A stretch of 43,477 nt of DNA from Nonomuraea antri (lineage in GTDB: Bacteria > Actinomycetota > Actinomycetes > Streptosporangiales > Streptosporangiaceae). The position numbers and the translations under genes were made by a program. The stretch spans positions 1-43,477 of the forward strand of contig NZ_JABCPZ010000074.1 of NCBI RefSeq assembly GCF_013283785.1, read 5' to 3'. Below the pieces are notes generated by a model. It was not told where the DNA came from and did not search any database. It saw nothing but the letters and a program-made list of their open reading frames with translations. Below are positions 22,461-31,124 of this stretch, one piece after another; position 1 is the first letter of the stretch; the number at the start of each line of letters is the position of its first letter.

Positions 22461-23228
22461 GTGCGTGAACGTCCACTGCTGCCGATCGTCGGGCAGCCGG
22501 GGCCCGAGCGGGCCGATGCCGCGCGGAACCGGCAGAAGATCATCGAGGTGGCCGCGCGGATGATCGCCGAACAGGGTGCGGAACAGCTCTCGCTCGACGA
22601 GGTGGCGCGGGCGGCCGGCGTGGGCGTGGGCACGGTCTACCGGCGCTTCGGCGACCGGGCCGGGCTGGTGTACGCGCTGATCGACGAGAGCGAACGGCGT
22701 TTCCAGGCGGCGTTCCTGACCGGCCCGCCGCCACTCGGACCGGGAGGGCCCGACCCTGGGCTGGGCGAGCCCAGGGTCGGGCCGCGAGATTCCGGGGTCG
22801 AGCCGGGAGGGTCTGGGGCCGAGCCGGGGGATTCCGGCGCGGAGGCGGGAGATTCCGGGGAGGCTGAGGCGGAGGCGCGTGAGCGGATCGTGGCCTTCCT
22901 GTGCGCCCTGGTCGATCGGGTGATGGCCCAGCGGGAGATGTTCGTGTTGCTGGAGGGGTCGGCCAAGGCGAGGTACACCGGGCCGTACCGGGTGTATCAC
23001 ACGCACCTGGCCGGGCTGCTCGCGCGGGCGCGGCCGCACGGCGACGTGGTCTACCTCGCCGACGCGCTGCTCGCCCCGGTCAACGCCTGCCTCCTGGGCT
23101 TCCAGCGGGTCGATCGCGGCATGCCGGCCGAGGCCATCAAGGCCGGGCTCGCCGAACTGGTCACGGCGGTCTGCGCCGCCCAGCCCCAAGACCGCGAGCC
23201 CCAAGACCGCTGGCCCCGAGAAGGTTAG
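22461..23228 (+). CDS. TetR-family repressor with a low-complexity insertion
   Basis: A 255-residue regulator. Helix-turn-helix at ~25-60 (IIEVAARMIAEQGAEQLSLDEVARAAGVGVGTVYRRFGDRAGL). Residues ~90-140 are a Gly/Pro/Ser/Glu-rich insertion with repeated GDSGAE-like units, unusual between the DNA-binding and ligand domains; the remainder (from ERIVAFLCALVDRVM) is a normal TetR helical domain. GTG 22461 has no Shine-Dalgarno, but TATGCT at 22449-22454 would put the transcription start at the GTG, so the message may be leaderless. It very probably represses itself and the divergent nitroreductase gene through the paired palindromes. Its end overlaps the xseA end by 4 bp. Confidence 0.85.
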   Translation: MRERPLLPIVGQPGPERADAARNRQKIIEVAARMIAEQGAEQLSLDEVARAAGVGVGTVYRRFGDRAGLVYALIDESERRFQAAFLTGPPPLGPGGPDPGLGEPRVGPRDSGVEPGGSGAEPGDSGAEAGDSGEAEAEARERIVAFLCALVDRVMAQREMFVLLEGSAKARYTGPYRVYHTHLAGLLARARPHGDVVYLADALLAPVNACLLGFQRVDRGMPAEAIKAGLAELVTAVCAAQPQDREPQDRWPREG

Positions 23229-24430
23229 GCCTCCTCCGTGCGTACCGTCAGGCGGTCGTCGGTGAGGCGGACCGTGAGCACCGAGCCAGGCGGGACGTCC
23301 GCGGCCAGCCTGACCACCTCGCCCGACGGGTGCTGGACGATCGCGTAACCGCGTTCCAGCGTGGCCGCGGGGGAGAGCGACACCAGGCGCGCCCGCAGAT
23401 GGGTCAGGTCGTCAGAGGCCCGGTCGAGTGAGCCCGACAGCGAACGCCTGGCCCGCTCGCGCAGCGCGTCGACCTGCTCGGCCCGGCGTTCGAGCTCGCG
23501 CACCGGATCGGCCAGCGAAGGACGCGACCGCACCGACGTCAGCCACGACATCTCGCGGTCGAGCCAGCCGCCGACCACCCGCCTGCCCCGGTCGCGGAGC
23601 TGGCGCACCAGCGTGAGCTGCTCGCCGACGTCGGGGACGACCTTCTTGGCGGCGTCGGTGGGAGTGGACGCGCGCACGTCGGCGACCAGGTCGAGCAGCG
23701 GGCTGTCCTGCTCGTGGCCGATCGCGCTGACCACCGGCGTACGGCAGGAGGCCACCGCGCGCACCAGGGTCTCGTCGGAGAACGGCAGCAGGTCCTCCAG
23801 CGAACCGCCGCCACGGGCGATCACGATGACGTCGACGGACGAGTCGGCGTCGAGCTTGCGCAGCGCCTCGGTGACTTCGCCCACCGCGTACGGCCCCTGC
23901 ACGGCCACTTCCTCGACCTTGAACCGCACGGCCGGCCAGCGACGCCGGGAGTTCTCCAGCACGTCGCGCTCGGCCGCCGATTCGCGGCCGCAGATCAGGC
24001 CCACGGTCTCGGGCAGGAACGGCAGCCGGCGCTTCCTGTCGGCGGCGAACAGCCCCTCGGCGGCCAGCAACTGGCGCAGGCGTTCGAGCCTGGCCAGCAG
24101 CTCACCCACGCCCACCGGCCTGATCTCCAGCGCGGTGAAGGCGAACGAGCCCTTGTTGACCCAGAAGTCCGGCTTGACGTGCACCACGACCCTGGCCCCG
24201 TCGGACGGCCTGGGCGCGGCCGCCTCGTACACGCCGCGTGGTGCGGTGACCCGGGCCGAGACGTTCGCCACCGGGTCGCGCAGCGTCAGGAACACCGTGC
24301 CGCCACGGGCGCTCAGGTCGGTGATCTGACCTTCGACCCAGACCGTGCCGAGCTTGCCGATCCAGCCGCCCACCATCTGCAGGACGGTGCGGATCGGCAG
24401 CGGGGACTCGGGCGTGGTCTTCGAGGTCAT
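23225..24430 (-). CDS. xseA: Exodeoxyribonuclease VII large subunit
   Basis: A 401-residue catalytic subunit of exonuclease VII. An OB-fold nucleic-acid-binding domain occupies ~15-110 (VWVEGQITDLSARGGTVFLTLRD), then the catalytic domain with GLICGRESAAERDVLENSRRR, IARGGGSLEDLLPFSDE and VVSAIGHEQDSPLLDLVADVRASTPTDAA, followed by a coiled-coil arm and a C-terminal domain (LERGYAIV). It lies 39 bp downstream of the lipid-droplet-protein-like gene on the same strand. The small-subunit gene does not follow; instead a convergent TetR gene overlaps the stop codon. Confidence 0.95.
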   Translation of the reverse strand: MTSKTTPESPLPIRTVLQMVGGWIGKLGTVWVEGQITDLSARGGTVFLTLRDPVANVSARVTAPRGVYEAAAPRPSDGARVVVHVKPDFWVNKGSFAFTALEIRPVGVGELLARLERLRQLLAAEGLFAADRKRRLPFLPETVGLICGRESAAERDVLENSRRRWPAVRFKVEEVAVQGPYAVGEVTEALRKLDADSSVDVIVIARGGGSLEDLLPFSDETLVRAVASCRTPVVSAIGHEQDSPLLDLVADVRASTPTDAAKKVVPDVGEQLTLVRQLRDRGRRVVGGWLDREMSWLTSVRSRPSLADPVRELERRAEQVDALRERARRSLSGSLDRASDDLTHLRARLVSLSPAATLERGYAIVQHPSGEVVRLAADVPPGSVLTVRLTDDRLTVRTEEA

Positions 24431-24469
24431 GGCGGAAGACTACGGTCTTGGGGCGACCGTTCGGCGGGG

Positions 24470-25234
24470 CTACTCCCCGGCGCGCAGCTTGGCCAGCCGG
24501 TTCTCGAACATGCGCACGACCTCGGGGCGGGCCGTGGTGGCCTGCTCGTAGGCCAGCAGGGCGGCGATCTGCTCCTCGCTCTTGCCGCGCATCCTGGCGC
24601 GCAGCGAGGCGACGGTCAGGCCGGCGTAGCCCGGCAGCGGCTCCTCCAGCTCGGTCGCCACCGCGACGGCGACGGGCTCGGCGGCCTTGACGGGCTCAGC
24701 GGCGGCGGCAGGCTCAGCGGCCTTGACCGGCTCGGCGGCGACGGCCGGCTCGGCGACCTTGACGGGCTCGGCGGCCTTGGCCGGCTCAGGGGTCTCGGCG
24801 GGCGCGGCAGGCTCGGGCTTGCTCGCCGGCGTGAAGATGACCGGGTCGGGCTTGGTCTTGGCGACGCCGTTCGGCTCGGCGCCGCTGGGGCGCGGCGCGA
24901 AGATGACCGGCTCCCTGCGGGCCGGCTTCTCCTCCTCGGCGGCCTCGTCGTCCTTGGCGGCCTTGGCGGTCTTGGTGTCCTTGGCGGGCTCGGCGGGCGC
25001 GGCCACCTGCTCGGCGGCGATCGGACGCGAGTCGTGACCCTCCTCGCGCTCCTCCTCCTTCGAGCCCAGGCCCTTGATCGAGTTCTTCACCCGGTCCACC
25101 AGCAGCAGCGCCTGACCCGCCGCGTTGAGTGTGGTCTGGATCACGAGGAGCGGAAGGTCTTTGGCCTTCTCCTTGAACTCGTCCTTGTTGGTGACGGTTT
25201 TGGTGATGTTGCGTATCACGTCGCTGAGGGACAT
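24470..25234 (-). CDS. Lipid-droplet-associated-like protein (actinobacterial, between xseA and ispH)
   Basis: A 254-residue protein. An N-terminal region (~1-55, DLPLLVIQTTLNAAGQALLLVDRV) contains an amphipathic/hydrophobic helix; a middle stretch (~60-195) is low-complexity Ala/Pro/Glu/Lys with repeated AAEPVK units; the C-terminal ~55 residues (YAGLTVASLRARMRGKSEEQIAALLAYEQ, then NRLAKL) resemble proteins I recall at this position in mycobacteria and rhodococci, annotated as lipid-droplet-associated. If correct it coats neutral-lipid inclusions, but this is family inference, and the repeat-rich middle is specific to this organism. AGGGAGA lies about 5 nt before ATG 25234. Probably cotranscribed with xseA and divergent from ispH. 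Confidence 0.7.
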   Translation of the reverse strand: MSLSDVIRNITKTVTNKDEFKEKAKDLPLLVIQTTLNAAGQALLLVDRVKNSIKGLGSKEEEREEGHDSRPIAAEQVAAPAEPAKDTKTAKAAKDDEAAEEEKPARREPVIFAPRPSGAEPNGVAKTKPDPVIFTPASKPEPAAPAETPEPAKAAEPVKVAEPAVAAEPVKAAEPAAAAEPVKAAEPVAVAVATELEEPLPGYAGLTVASLRARMRGKSEEQIAALLAYEQATTARPEVVRMFENRLAKLRAGE

Positions 25235-25334
25235 GACGTCTCCCTGGGAGGTCTGTATTGGACGGCCAGTCTGGCAAACCGCGGACAACCACGCACGCGC
25301 GGGCCTGTTGGTCGCTCCACGTAGCATAAGAAGT

Positions 25335-26300
25335 ATGGAGCCCCAGACCCCTACTTCCCGCCGAGTCCTCGTAGCCAAGCCACGCGGCTACTGTGCCGGA
25401 GTCGATCGAGCCGTGGTAGCGGTCGAGAAGGCCCTGGAGCAGTATGGTGCGCCGATCTACGTGCGCAAGCAGATCGTGCACAACACCCATGTGGTCAAGA
25501 CCCTCGAGGCCAAGGGCGCCATCTTCGTCGAGGAGACCGAAGAGGTGCCGGAGGGGGAGATCGTGGTCTTCTCCGCCCACGGTGTCTCGCCCGCCGTGCA
25601 CAGCGAGGCGAAGCAGCGCGGGTTGCGCACCGTCGACGCTACCTGCCCGCTGGTCACCAAGGTGCACAACGAGGCGAAGAGATTCGCGAATCAGGACTAC
25701 GACATCCTGCTCATCGGGCACGAAGGCCACGAAGAGGTGGAGGGCACGGCCGGTGAGGCGCCCGACCACATCCAGCTCGTCGACGGGCTCGACTCGGTCG
25801 ACCGGGTGCGCGTGAAGGACCCGAGCAAGCTGGTGTGGCTGTCGCAGACCACCCTCTCGGTCGACGAGACCACCGAGACCGTCGCCAGGCTCAAGGAGCG
25901 CTTCCCCACGCTGATCGACCCGCCCAGCGACGACATCTGCTACGCCACGCAGAACCGCCAGGTCGCGGTGAAGGAGATCGCCGCCGAGTCCGAGCTGGTC
26001 ATCGTGGTCGGCTCGGAGAACTCCTCCAACTCCAAGCGCCTGGTCGAGGTGGCTAAGGACTACGGGGCTCAGGCGTCGTACCTGGTCGACAACGCCTCGT
26101 TCATCCGCGACGAGTGGCTCGACGGCGTGACCACGGTCGGGCTGACCAGCGGCGCGTCGGTGCCGGAAGAGCTGGTCGACGGGGTGCTCGCGCACCTGGC
26201 CGAGCGCGGGTTCGGCGACGTGCGCGAGGTCGAGTCGGTGCCGGAGAGCATGCGCTTCGCCCTGCCCCACGAGCTGCGCAAGGACCTGCGCGCCTCCTGA
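25335..26300 (+). CDS. ispH: 4-hydroxy-3-methylbut-2-enyl diphosphate reductase
   Basis: A 321-residue LytB/IspH, the last enzyme of the MEP pathway, making isopentenyl and dimethylallyl diphosphate. The three conserved cluster cysteines are in PRGYCAGVDRAV (Cys ~20), DATCPLVTKVH (Cys ~104) and DDICYATQNRQ (Cys ~199). The conserved HTHVVKTL, SAHGVSP and GSENSSNSKRL motifs are intact. ATG 25335 gives the usual N-terminus (MEPQTPTSRRVLVAKPRGYC); the frame stays open upstream to 25125 but only as a shadow of the divergent gene. No strong ribosome-binding site. A short hairpin terminator follows. Confidence 0.96.
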   Translation: MEPQTPTSRRVLVAKPRGYCAGVDRAVVAVEKALEQYGAPIYVRKQIVHNTHVVKTLEAKGAIFVEETEEVPEGEIVVFSAHGVSPAVHSEAKQRGLRTVDATCPLVTKVHNEAKRFANQDYDILLIGHEGHEEVEGTAGEAPDHIQLVDGLDSVDRVRVKDPSKLVWLSQTTLSVDETTETVARLKERFPTLIDPPSDDICYATQNRQVAVKEIAAESELVIVVGSENSSNSKRLVEVAKDYGAQASYLVDNASFIRDEWLDGVTTVGLTSGASVPEELVDGVLAHLAERGFGDVREVESVPESMRFALPHELRKDLRAS

Positions 26301-26304
26301 GACG

Positions 26305-26319
26305 GCCCCCTTCGGGGGC
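26305..26319. terminator. Short bidirectional terminator between ispH and the DUF6542 gene
   Basis: Perfect 6-bp stem GCCCCC (26305-26310) / GGGGGC (26314-26319) with a TTC loop, between two convergent genes; it touches the stop codon of the DUF6542 gene. Confidence 0.65.
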
Positions 26320-26855
26320 TAGTCCTCGCCGCGCGGGGTGCCGTACACCTTGGGCTCGAAGTAGCCCTCGGGCTCGGGCACGAACGGCTGGCGCGGGCGC
26401 GGCACCTCCGCGCCCGCCCGCAGCTCCTGCCGCAGGTCGCGGACGTTGTCGCGAAGCCCGCGCCGCAGCGCGACGGCCAGCACCACGGCCGAGCCGGCGA
26501 ACAGCCAGGGCGCGCCGCTCGACAGCGAGCTGTACAGGCCGAGCGCGAGCGACTGCAGGATCGACACCGAGCCGAACGCCCGCCCGATCTCCACGAACAG
26601 GGTCGCGCCGAAGAACACCAGCGGCGGGGTCACCACCAGCGACAGCAGCTCGCGCCGGTTGACCAGGAGCGCGCCGAGCAGGCTGGAGATCACGAAAGCG
26701 GCGCCCACGAGCTGCGGTATGTCGAGCAGGTCGGCGGCGATGTAGCCGGCCAGGGTGGCGACCAGGGCGAGCGCGATGGCGCCGCGGGAGGTCAGCTTGA
26801 CCGCAGAACGCCTGGCCTTCTCACCCACTGCCCCCGCCCCCATTCGCTGCGCCAC
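26319..26855 (-). CDS. DUF6542-type small membrane protein
   Basis: A 178-residue protein with four hydrophobic helices (~25-42, ~50-66, ~72-95, ~115-132) and a hydrophilic C-terminus (RDLRQELRAGAEVPRPRQPFVPEPEG). The helix pattern and its location between ispH and ychF match a small membrane protein found there in other actinobacteria (I recall a counterpart in M. tuberculosis). Function unknown. It starts with GTG; GGGAAGAG lies close upstream. The region with internal GTG/ATG starts leaves the exact N-terminus uncertain. Confidence 0.72.
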   Translation of the reverse strand: MAQRMGAGAVGEKARRSAVKLTSRGAIALALVATLAGYIAADLLDIPQLVGAAFVISSLLGALLVNRRELLSLVVTPPLVFFGATLFVEIGRAFGSVSILQSLALGLYSSLSSGAPWLFAGSAVVLAVALRRGLRDNVRDLRQELRAGAEVPRPRQPFVPEPEGYFEPKVYGTPRGED

Positions 26856-26874
26856 CGCTCTTCCCTGAGCCCAT

Positions 26875-28122
26875 TTACGGTGACCCGTTGGCCAACTTAC
26901 CGTTCGAGTGCGAAATCAGAGACGTGGTTTCGAGCAGTTCAGGGGAGGCCAGCGGCCTGGGCAGCCCTTCGAGCATCTCCGGAGAGTCGAGTTCGCCGTC
27001 CACCACGCCCAGGTCGTGAAGTTTGCGTGCGGTGACCAGAACGCGGCTTTCGAGCGATCCGACCGACTTGTTGTACGCCTCCACCGCCCGCGTCAGCGCC
27101 CTGCCCAGTGATTCCACGTTCCTGCCCAGCGACGACAGCCGCTCGTACAGCTCCTTGCCCAGCTCGAACACCGCACGCGCGTTCTCGCTGAGCGCGGCCT
27201 GCTGCCAGGCGTAGTGCGCGGTGCGCAGCATCGTGATCAGCGTGGTCGGGGTGGCGATGTGCACCCGGCGGGTCATCGCGTACTCCAGCAGCCCGGGATC
27301 GCGCTCCAGCGCCGGCGCCAGGAACGCCTCGCCCGGGATGAACAGCACCACGAACTCGGGCGACGGGTTGAACCCCTGCCAGTACGCCTTGGCCGCCAGC
27401 CGGTCGATGTGCTCGCGCACGTGCCTGGCGTGGGCGTCGAGCCGGACCGTGGCCAGCGACTCGTCACCGGCCTCCGCCGCCTCCAGGTAGGCCGCCAGCG
27501 AGACCTTGGAGTCGACCACGATGTTCTTGCCGCCGGCCAGGCGCACCACCATGTCGGGCCGCATGGAGCCCTCGGTGACCTGCTCGTCGAAGTCGCAGAA
27601 GCGCTGCATCCCGGCGATCTCCGCCACCCTGCGCAGTTGCAGCTCGCCCCAGCGGCCGCGCGCCTCGGGCCGCTGCAGCGCGCGCACCAGCGAGTTGGTC
27701 TGGGTGCGCAGCTGCTCGTTGCTCTGGCGGACGAACTCCATCTGCTTGGCCAGCTCGGCCCTGGCCGCCCGCTGGCCGGACTCGGTGTCGCGCAACTGGG
27801 CCTCGACCCGGGCCAGCGCGTCCTTCAACGGCTCGACCAGGTGCTCGACCGCCTGCCTGCGCTGGTCGAGATCGCCGCTCGCCTCGGCCCTGCTGGCCGC
27901 CAGCCTGGTCTCGGCCAGTTCGAGAAAGCGCACGTTGTTGACGTCGAGCGCGCGCGTGGACAGGGCCTGGAAGCGTTCTGCGAGCTGCTCCTCGACGTAG
28001 ACGAGCTTCTCCGCGGCGGATTTGGCCCGCGCGTCGGACTCGGCCACCCGCACCGCCGCGCGCGTCCTGGCCACCAGGAAACCGATGACCAGCCCGACGG
28101 CGAGCCCGATGAGAAGCGACAC
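26875..28122 (-). CDS. rmuC: DNA recombination protein RmuC
   Basis: A 415-residue RmuC homologue. One N-terminal membrane helix (~2-18, SLLIGLAVGLVIGFLV), a coiled coil (~20-150), then the RmuC nuclease-like domain: RPEARGRWGELQLRRVAEIAGM, DMVVRLAGGKNIVVDSKVSLAAY, VVLFIPGEAFLAPAL, IATPTTLITMLRTAHYAWQQ, the catalytic-like Asp and Lys lying in VVDSKV. The family limits sequence inversions and may be involved in genome protection in bacteria. Start GTG 28122 is selected because GGAG lies 8 nt upstream; earlier GTG and ATG codons in frame add residues with no homology. The distal C-terminus (SELLETTSLISHSNGK) is poorly conserved. Confidence 0.9.
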   Translation of the reverse strand: MSLLIGLAVGLVIGFLVARTRAAVRVAESDARAKSAAEKLVYVEEQLAERFQALSTRALDVNNVRFLELAETRLAASRAEASGDLDQRRQAVEHLVEPLKDALARVEAQLRDTESGQRAARAELAKQMEFVRQSNEQLRTQTNSLVRALQRPEARGRWGELQLRRVAEIAGMQRFCDFDEQVTEGSMRPDMVVRLAGGKNIVVDSKVSLAAYLEAAEAGDESLATVRLDAHARHVREHIDRLAAKAYWQGFNPSPEFVVLFIPGEAFLAPALERDPGLLEYAMTRRVHIATPTTLITMLRTAHYAWQQAALSENARAVFELGKELYERLSSLGRNVESLGRALTRAVEAYNKSVGSLESRVLVTARKLHDLGVVDGELDSPEMLEGLPRPLASPELLETTSLISHSNGKLANGSP

Positions 28123-28226
28123 GACATCCACTCCATCGATGATTGCAGGACATCGGGCCCGGATCGCCCCGACACGCTTGAGCATTCCGCTTGCGCCACA
28201 TCCGTACCGTCACCCAGAGTATTCGC

Positions 28227-28961
28227 ATGCTCACCGTTCAGCGTCTGGCCGGCATCGCCGCGGCGGTGGCCGTGGGCGGGATCGCGCTGGCCGGAGCCGT
28301 CATCGCGGGCTCGAACCAGCCGGCGGGCCGGCTGCCGGCGCCGACCCTGCTCTGGTCGCCCGGCGCCTGCGTGACCGGCGACTACGCGCTGACCCCGTGC
28401 AACGGCGGCCGGTCGGAGGTGGTCGCCATCGCGCCCGACCCGCCGGGTCGCGGCGACTGCCCGGACGACACCGACGACGTGCTGCGCGTCGGCCGCGGCC
28501 GAACGGCGTGCGTGCGCAACTTCATCGACCCGCACCCCGGCGCGCCGGGAGGCGGCGGCGGCCTGCTCAGGGCGGGCGACTGCGTCACCCTCGACGGCCG
28601 CGAGCGGCCCTGCTCCGGCCCCGGCTGGTACGGCCGCGCGATCGCGATCACCGGCGACCCGGCCGCCTGCCCGCCCAGCACCCTCGACACACTCTCCGGG
28701 CGGCCAGGCGCCGGCCGGGACACGATCTGCCTCGGCCCCGGCGGCCAGGTGCTCGCGGAAGGCGACTGCGTCGCCGAGCCGGCCCGCGACGTGATCCCCA
28801 GATCCCAGGTCGCCAGGGTCGCCTGCGGCTCGCCCCGCGCCTGGGCGCGCGTGCTGTCGTTCGAGGCCGGGCCGGCCGGCTGCCCCCGCGACTCCGACCG
28901 CTACCTGGAGGCCAGGACGGCCCGCCGTCCGGTGACCTGCCTGCGCCTGGAGAGCAAGTAA
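28227..28961 (+). CDS. Secreted protein with three LppU-like Cys repeats
   Basis: A 244-residue exported protein. A basic start and hydrophobic stretch (VQRLAGIAAAVAVGGIALAGAVIAG, ~4-28) form a signal peptide or anchor. Then three tandem modules, ~48-100, ~118-170 and ~180-240, each following a GxCV...PC/AC...V...GCP.(D/S).D..L......CL pattern with four cysteines that probably pair as two disulfides. The modules resemble the single LppU/SCO3897-type domain of actinobacterial lipoproteins. No lipobox Cys follows the signal, so it is secreted or membrane-tethered. Function unknown. ATG 28227 fits the signal peptide better than the TTG at 28191. Divergent from rmuC, 11 bp upstream of ychF. Confidence 0.7.
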   Translation: MLTVQRLAGIAAAVAVGGIALAGAVIAGSNQPAGRLPAPTLLWSPGACVTGDYALTPCNGGRSEVVAIAPDPPGRGDCPDDTDDVLRVGRGRTACVRNFIDPHPGAPGGGGGLLRAGDCVTLDGRERPCSGPGWYGRAIAITGDPAACPPSTLDTLSGRPGAGRDTICLGPGGQVLAEGDCVAEPARDVIPRSQVARVACGSPRAWARVLSFEAGPAGCPRDSDRYLEARTARRPVTCLRLESK

Positions 28962-28972
28962 ACTCACTGCCC

Positions 28973-30049
<1,077 letters not shown>

Positions 30050-30085
30050 TCTGTGTGATCCAGCGTCCGGCCCGGGGGGCGGGTG

Positions 30086-30337
30086 TCACAGCTCGCCGCG
30101 CTCGGCGAGCGTCTGCGTGTAGTAGCCCTGGTCGGTGGGTCTGCCGTCGGCCACGGCGTCGATCACCGTGTGCATGATCTCGTTGAAGGTCCTGAAAGCG
30201 GCGTCGTCGCCGGCCTTCATCTCGCAGTTGTGTATGCGGCTGTACCAGTATTTCTGCTCCTCCTCGATGCGCGGCAGGAGCTCGTCGCGGGTCAGGTTGC
30301 GCGCTTCCTCGATCGTGAGCCGTTGGAAGTGAGGCAT
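30086..30337 (-). CDS. Small hypothetical protein, 83 residues
   Basis: A mostly helical, soluble protein beginning MPHFQRLTIEEARNLTRDEL, with an aromatic stretch QKYWYSRIHNC and ending TQTLAERGEL; no membrane helix. I do not recognise the family. ATG 30337 is chosen because GGAAGAA/GGGAC lie upstream; an ATG at 30376 would add 13 residues. It lies between ychF and a divergent small gene, with an inverted repeat in the spacer. Confidence 0.6.
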   Translation of the reverse strand: MPHFQRLTIEEARNLTRDELLPRIEEEQKYWYSRIHNCEMKAGDDAAFRTFNEIMHTVIDAVADGRPTDQGYYTQTLAERGEL

Positions 30338-30380
30338 GTCCCGATTCTTCCACCGGGGGCTCCGATCGTCCGTCATCCTT

Positions 30381-30418
30381 GGTTGACGTTTGATCGAGGG
30401 ACAACTGACGCGTCAACC
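30381..30418. promoter_or_regulatory. Inverted repeat in a divergent spacer
   Basis: GGTTGACG (30381-30388) and CGTCAACC (30411-30418) form a perfect 8-bp inverted repeat with a 22-nt spacer. Each arm contains TTGAC, a -35-like core, so the element could be back-to-back promoters or an operator between the two small genes. Confidence 0.4.
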
Positions 30419-30476
30419 ACTTTGGGCCACCGCGCGTCGAATCGTCACGGCGTTCGACGCTGAATCGGGAGGGCCC

Positions 30477-30794
30477 ATGATCCGCCGTATCATCCGGAAG
30501 CGACGTCCTGTGCCGACGCTCGCGGGCATCAGCTTGGAGGAGGAGCTCGCCCTGCTCAGAGTGGAGCTCATGTACGGTCTGCGCGTCGACCGCGAGGACT
30601 ACCTGCGCAGGAAGGTGGACGAGCGGAACGAGATGCGCACCCGGCTGCGCGACCAGGACGCCGCGGCCATGCTCGCGAACCTCAGGGGTTCGCTGGAGCG
30701 CGCGGTGTCGCCGGCGGGCTCCGCCGGCCGGTCGTCCGGCGTGATCGATCTGGGCAGCCGGCGCCGGGCGAAGGGTGGACCGGAACCCGCCTGA
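30477..30794 (+). CDS. Small basic hypothetical protein, 105 residues
   Basis: Starts MIRRIIRKRRPVPTLAG, a strongly basic end, followed by a helical region (LEEELALLRVELMYGLRVDREDYLRRKVDERNEMRTRLRDQ) that could form a coiled coil, and a Ser/Gly/Arg tail. No recognised family. GGGAGG lies 4 nt before the ATG, and the frame agrees with GC-rich third positions. It is the last gene before the secretion-type cluster, 330 bp upstream of it; a link is possible but unproven. Confidence 0.55.
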   Translation: MIRRIIRKRRPVPTLAGISLEEELALLRVELMYGLRVDREDYLRRKVDERNEMRTRLRDQDAAAMLANLRGSLERAVSPAGSAGRSSGVIDLGSRRRAKGGPEPA

Positions 30795-31124
30795 GTGGCG
30801 CCTCCGCTCACGACTCATGCCGAATGCGCAGGTCGTTGACAAGTCCATGCCTCATTTGGACAGGATTCCGTGGCCGCTGGGCTACCCGAATTTAGGCGTT
30901 CGCGCTGGTCAAAAGCCGTTTCAACCGGGAAGTGACAGGAATCGGCACACCGGCCTGCCCAACGCGTCCGGTTTGCCGTCAGGGCGGCGATGCCTGCAGC
31001 ATAGGCGTGGCTTTCCTGGAACAATGGCGGAGACCGGATAGGGTGACTGCTTCACCGCGGATGATGGGGATCGGCAACGGACGACACCGCGCCAGCCGGG
31101 GGGATCGGCGCGAGCGGAGGCGTG
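30795..31124 (+). promoter_or_regulatory. Upstream region of the T4SS-like operon
   Basis: A 330-bp non-coding stretch with lower GC than its flanks. TTGACA at 30836-30841 is a perfect -35 hexamer but lacks a good partner at 16-18 nt. TAGGGT at 31039-31044 resembles an actinobacterial -10, lying 81 nt before the first gene of the cluster; its upstream -35 is poor. No att-like direct repeat or tRNA end was seen. Confidence 0.35.

Noticed and set aside
25125..25334. Upstream extension of ispH
   Set aside because: It lies over the start of the divergent lipid-droplet-type gene; IspH homologues begin at the Met at 25335.
28022..28972. Long N-terminal extension of ychF
   Set aside because: The extension is antisense to rmuC and out of frame with the secreted Cys-repeat protein; YchF begins at GTG 28973.
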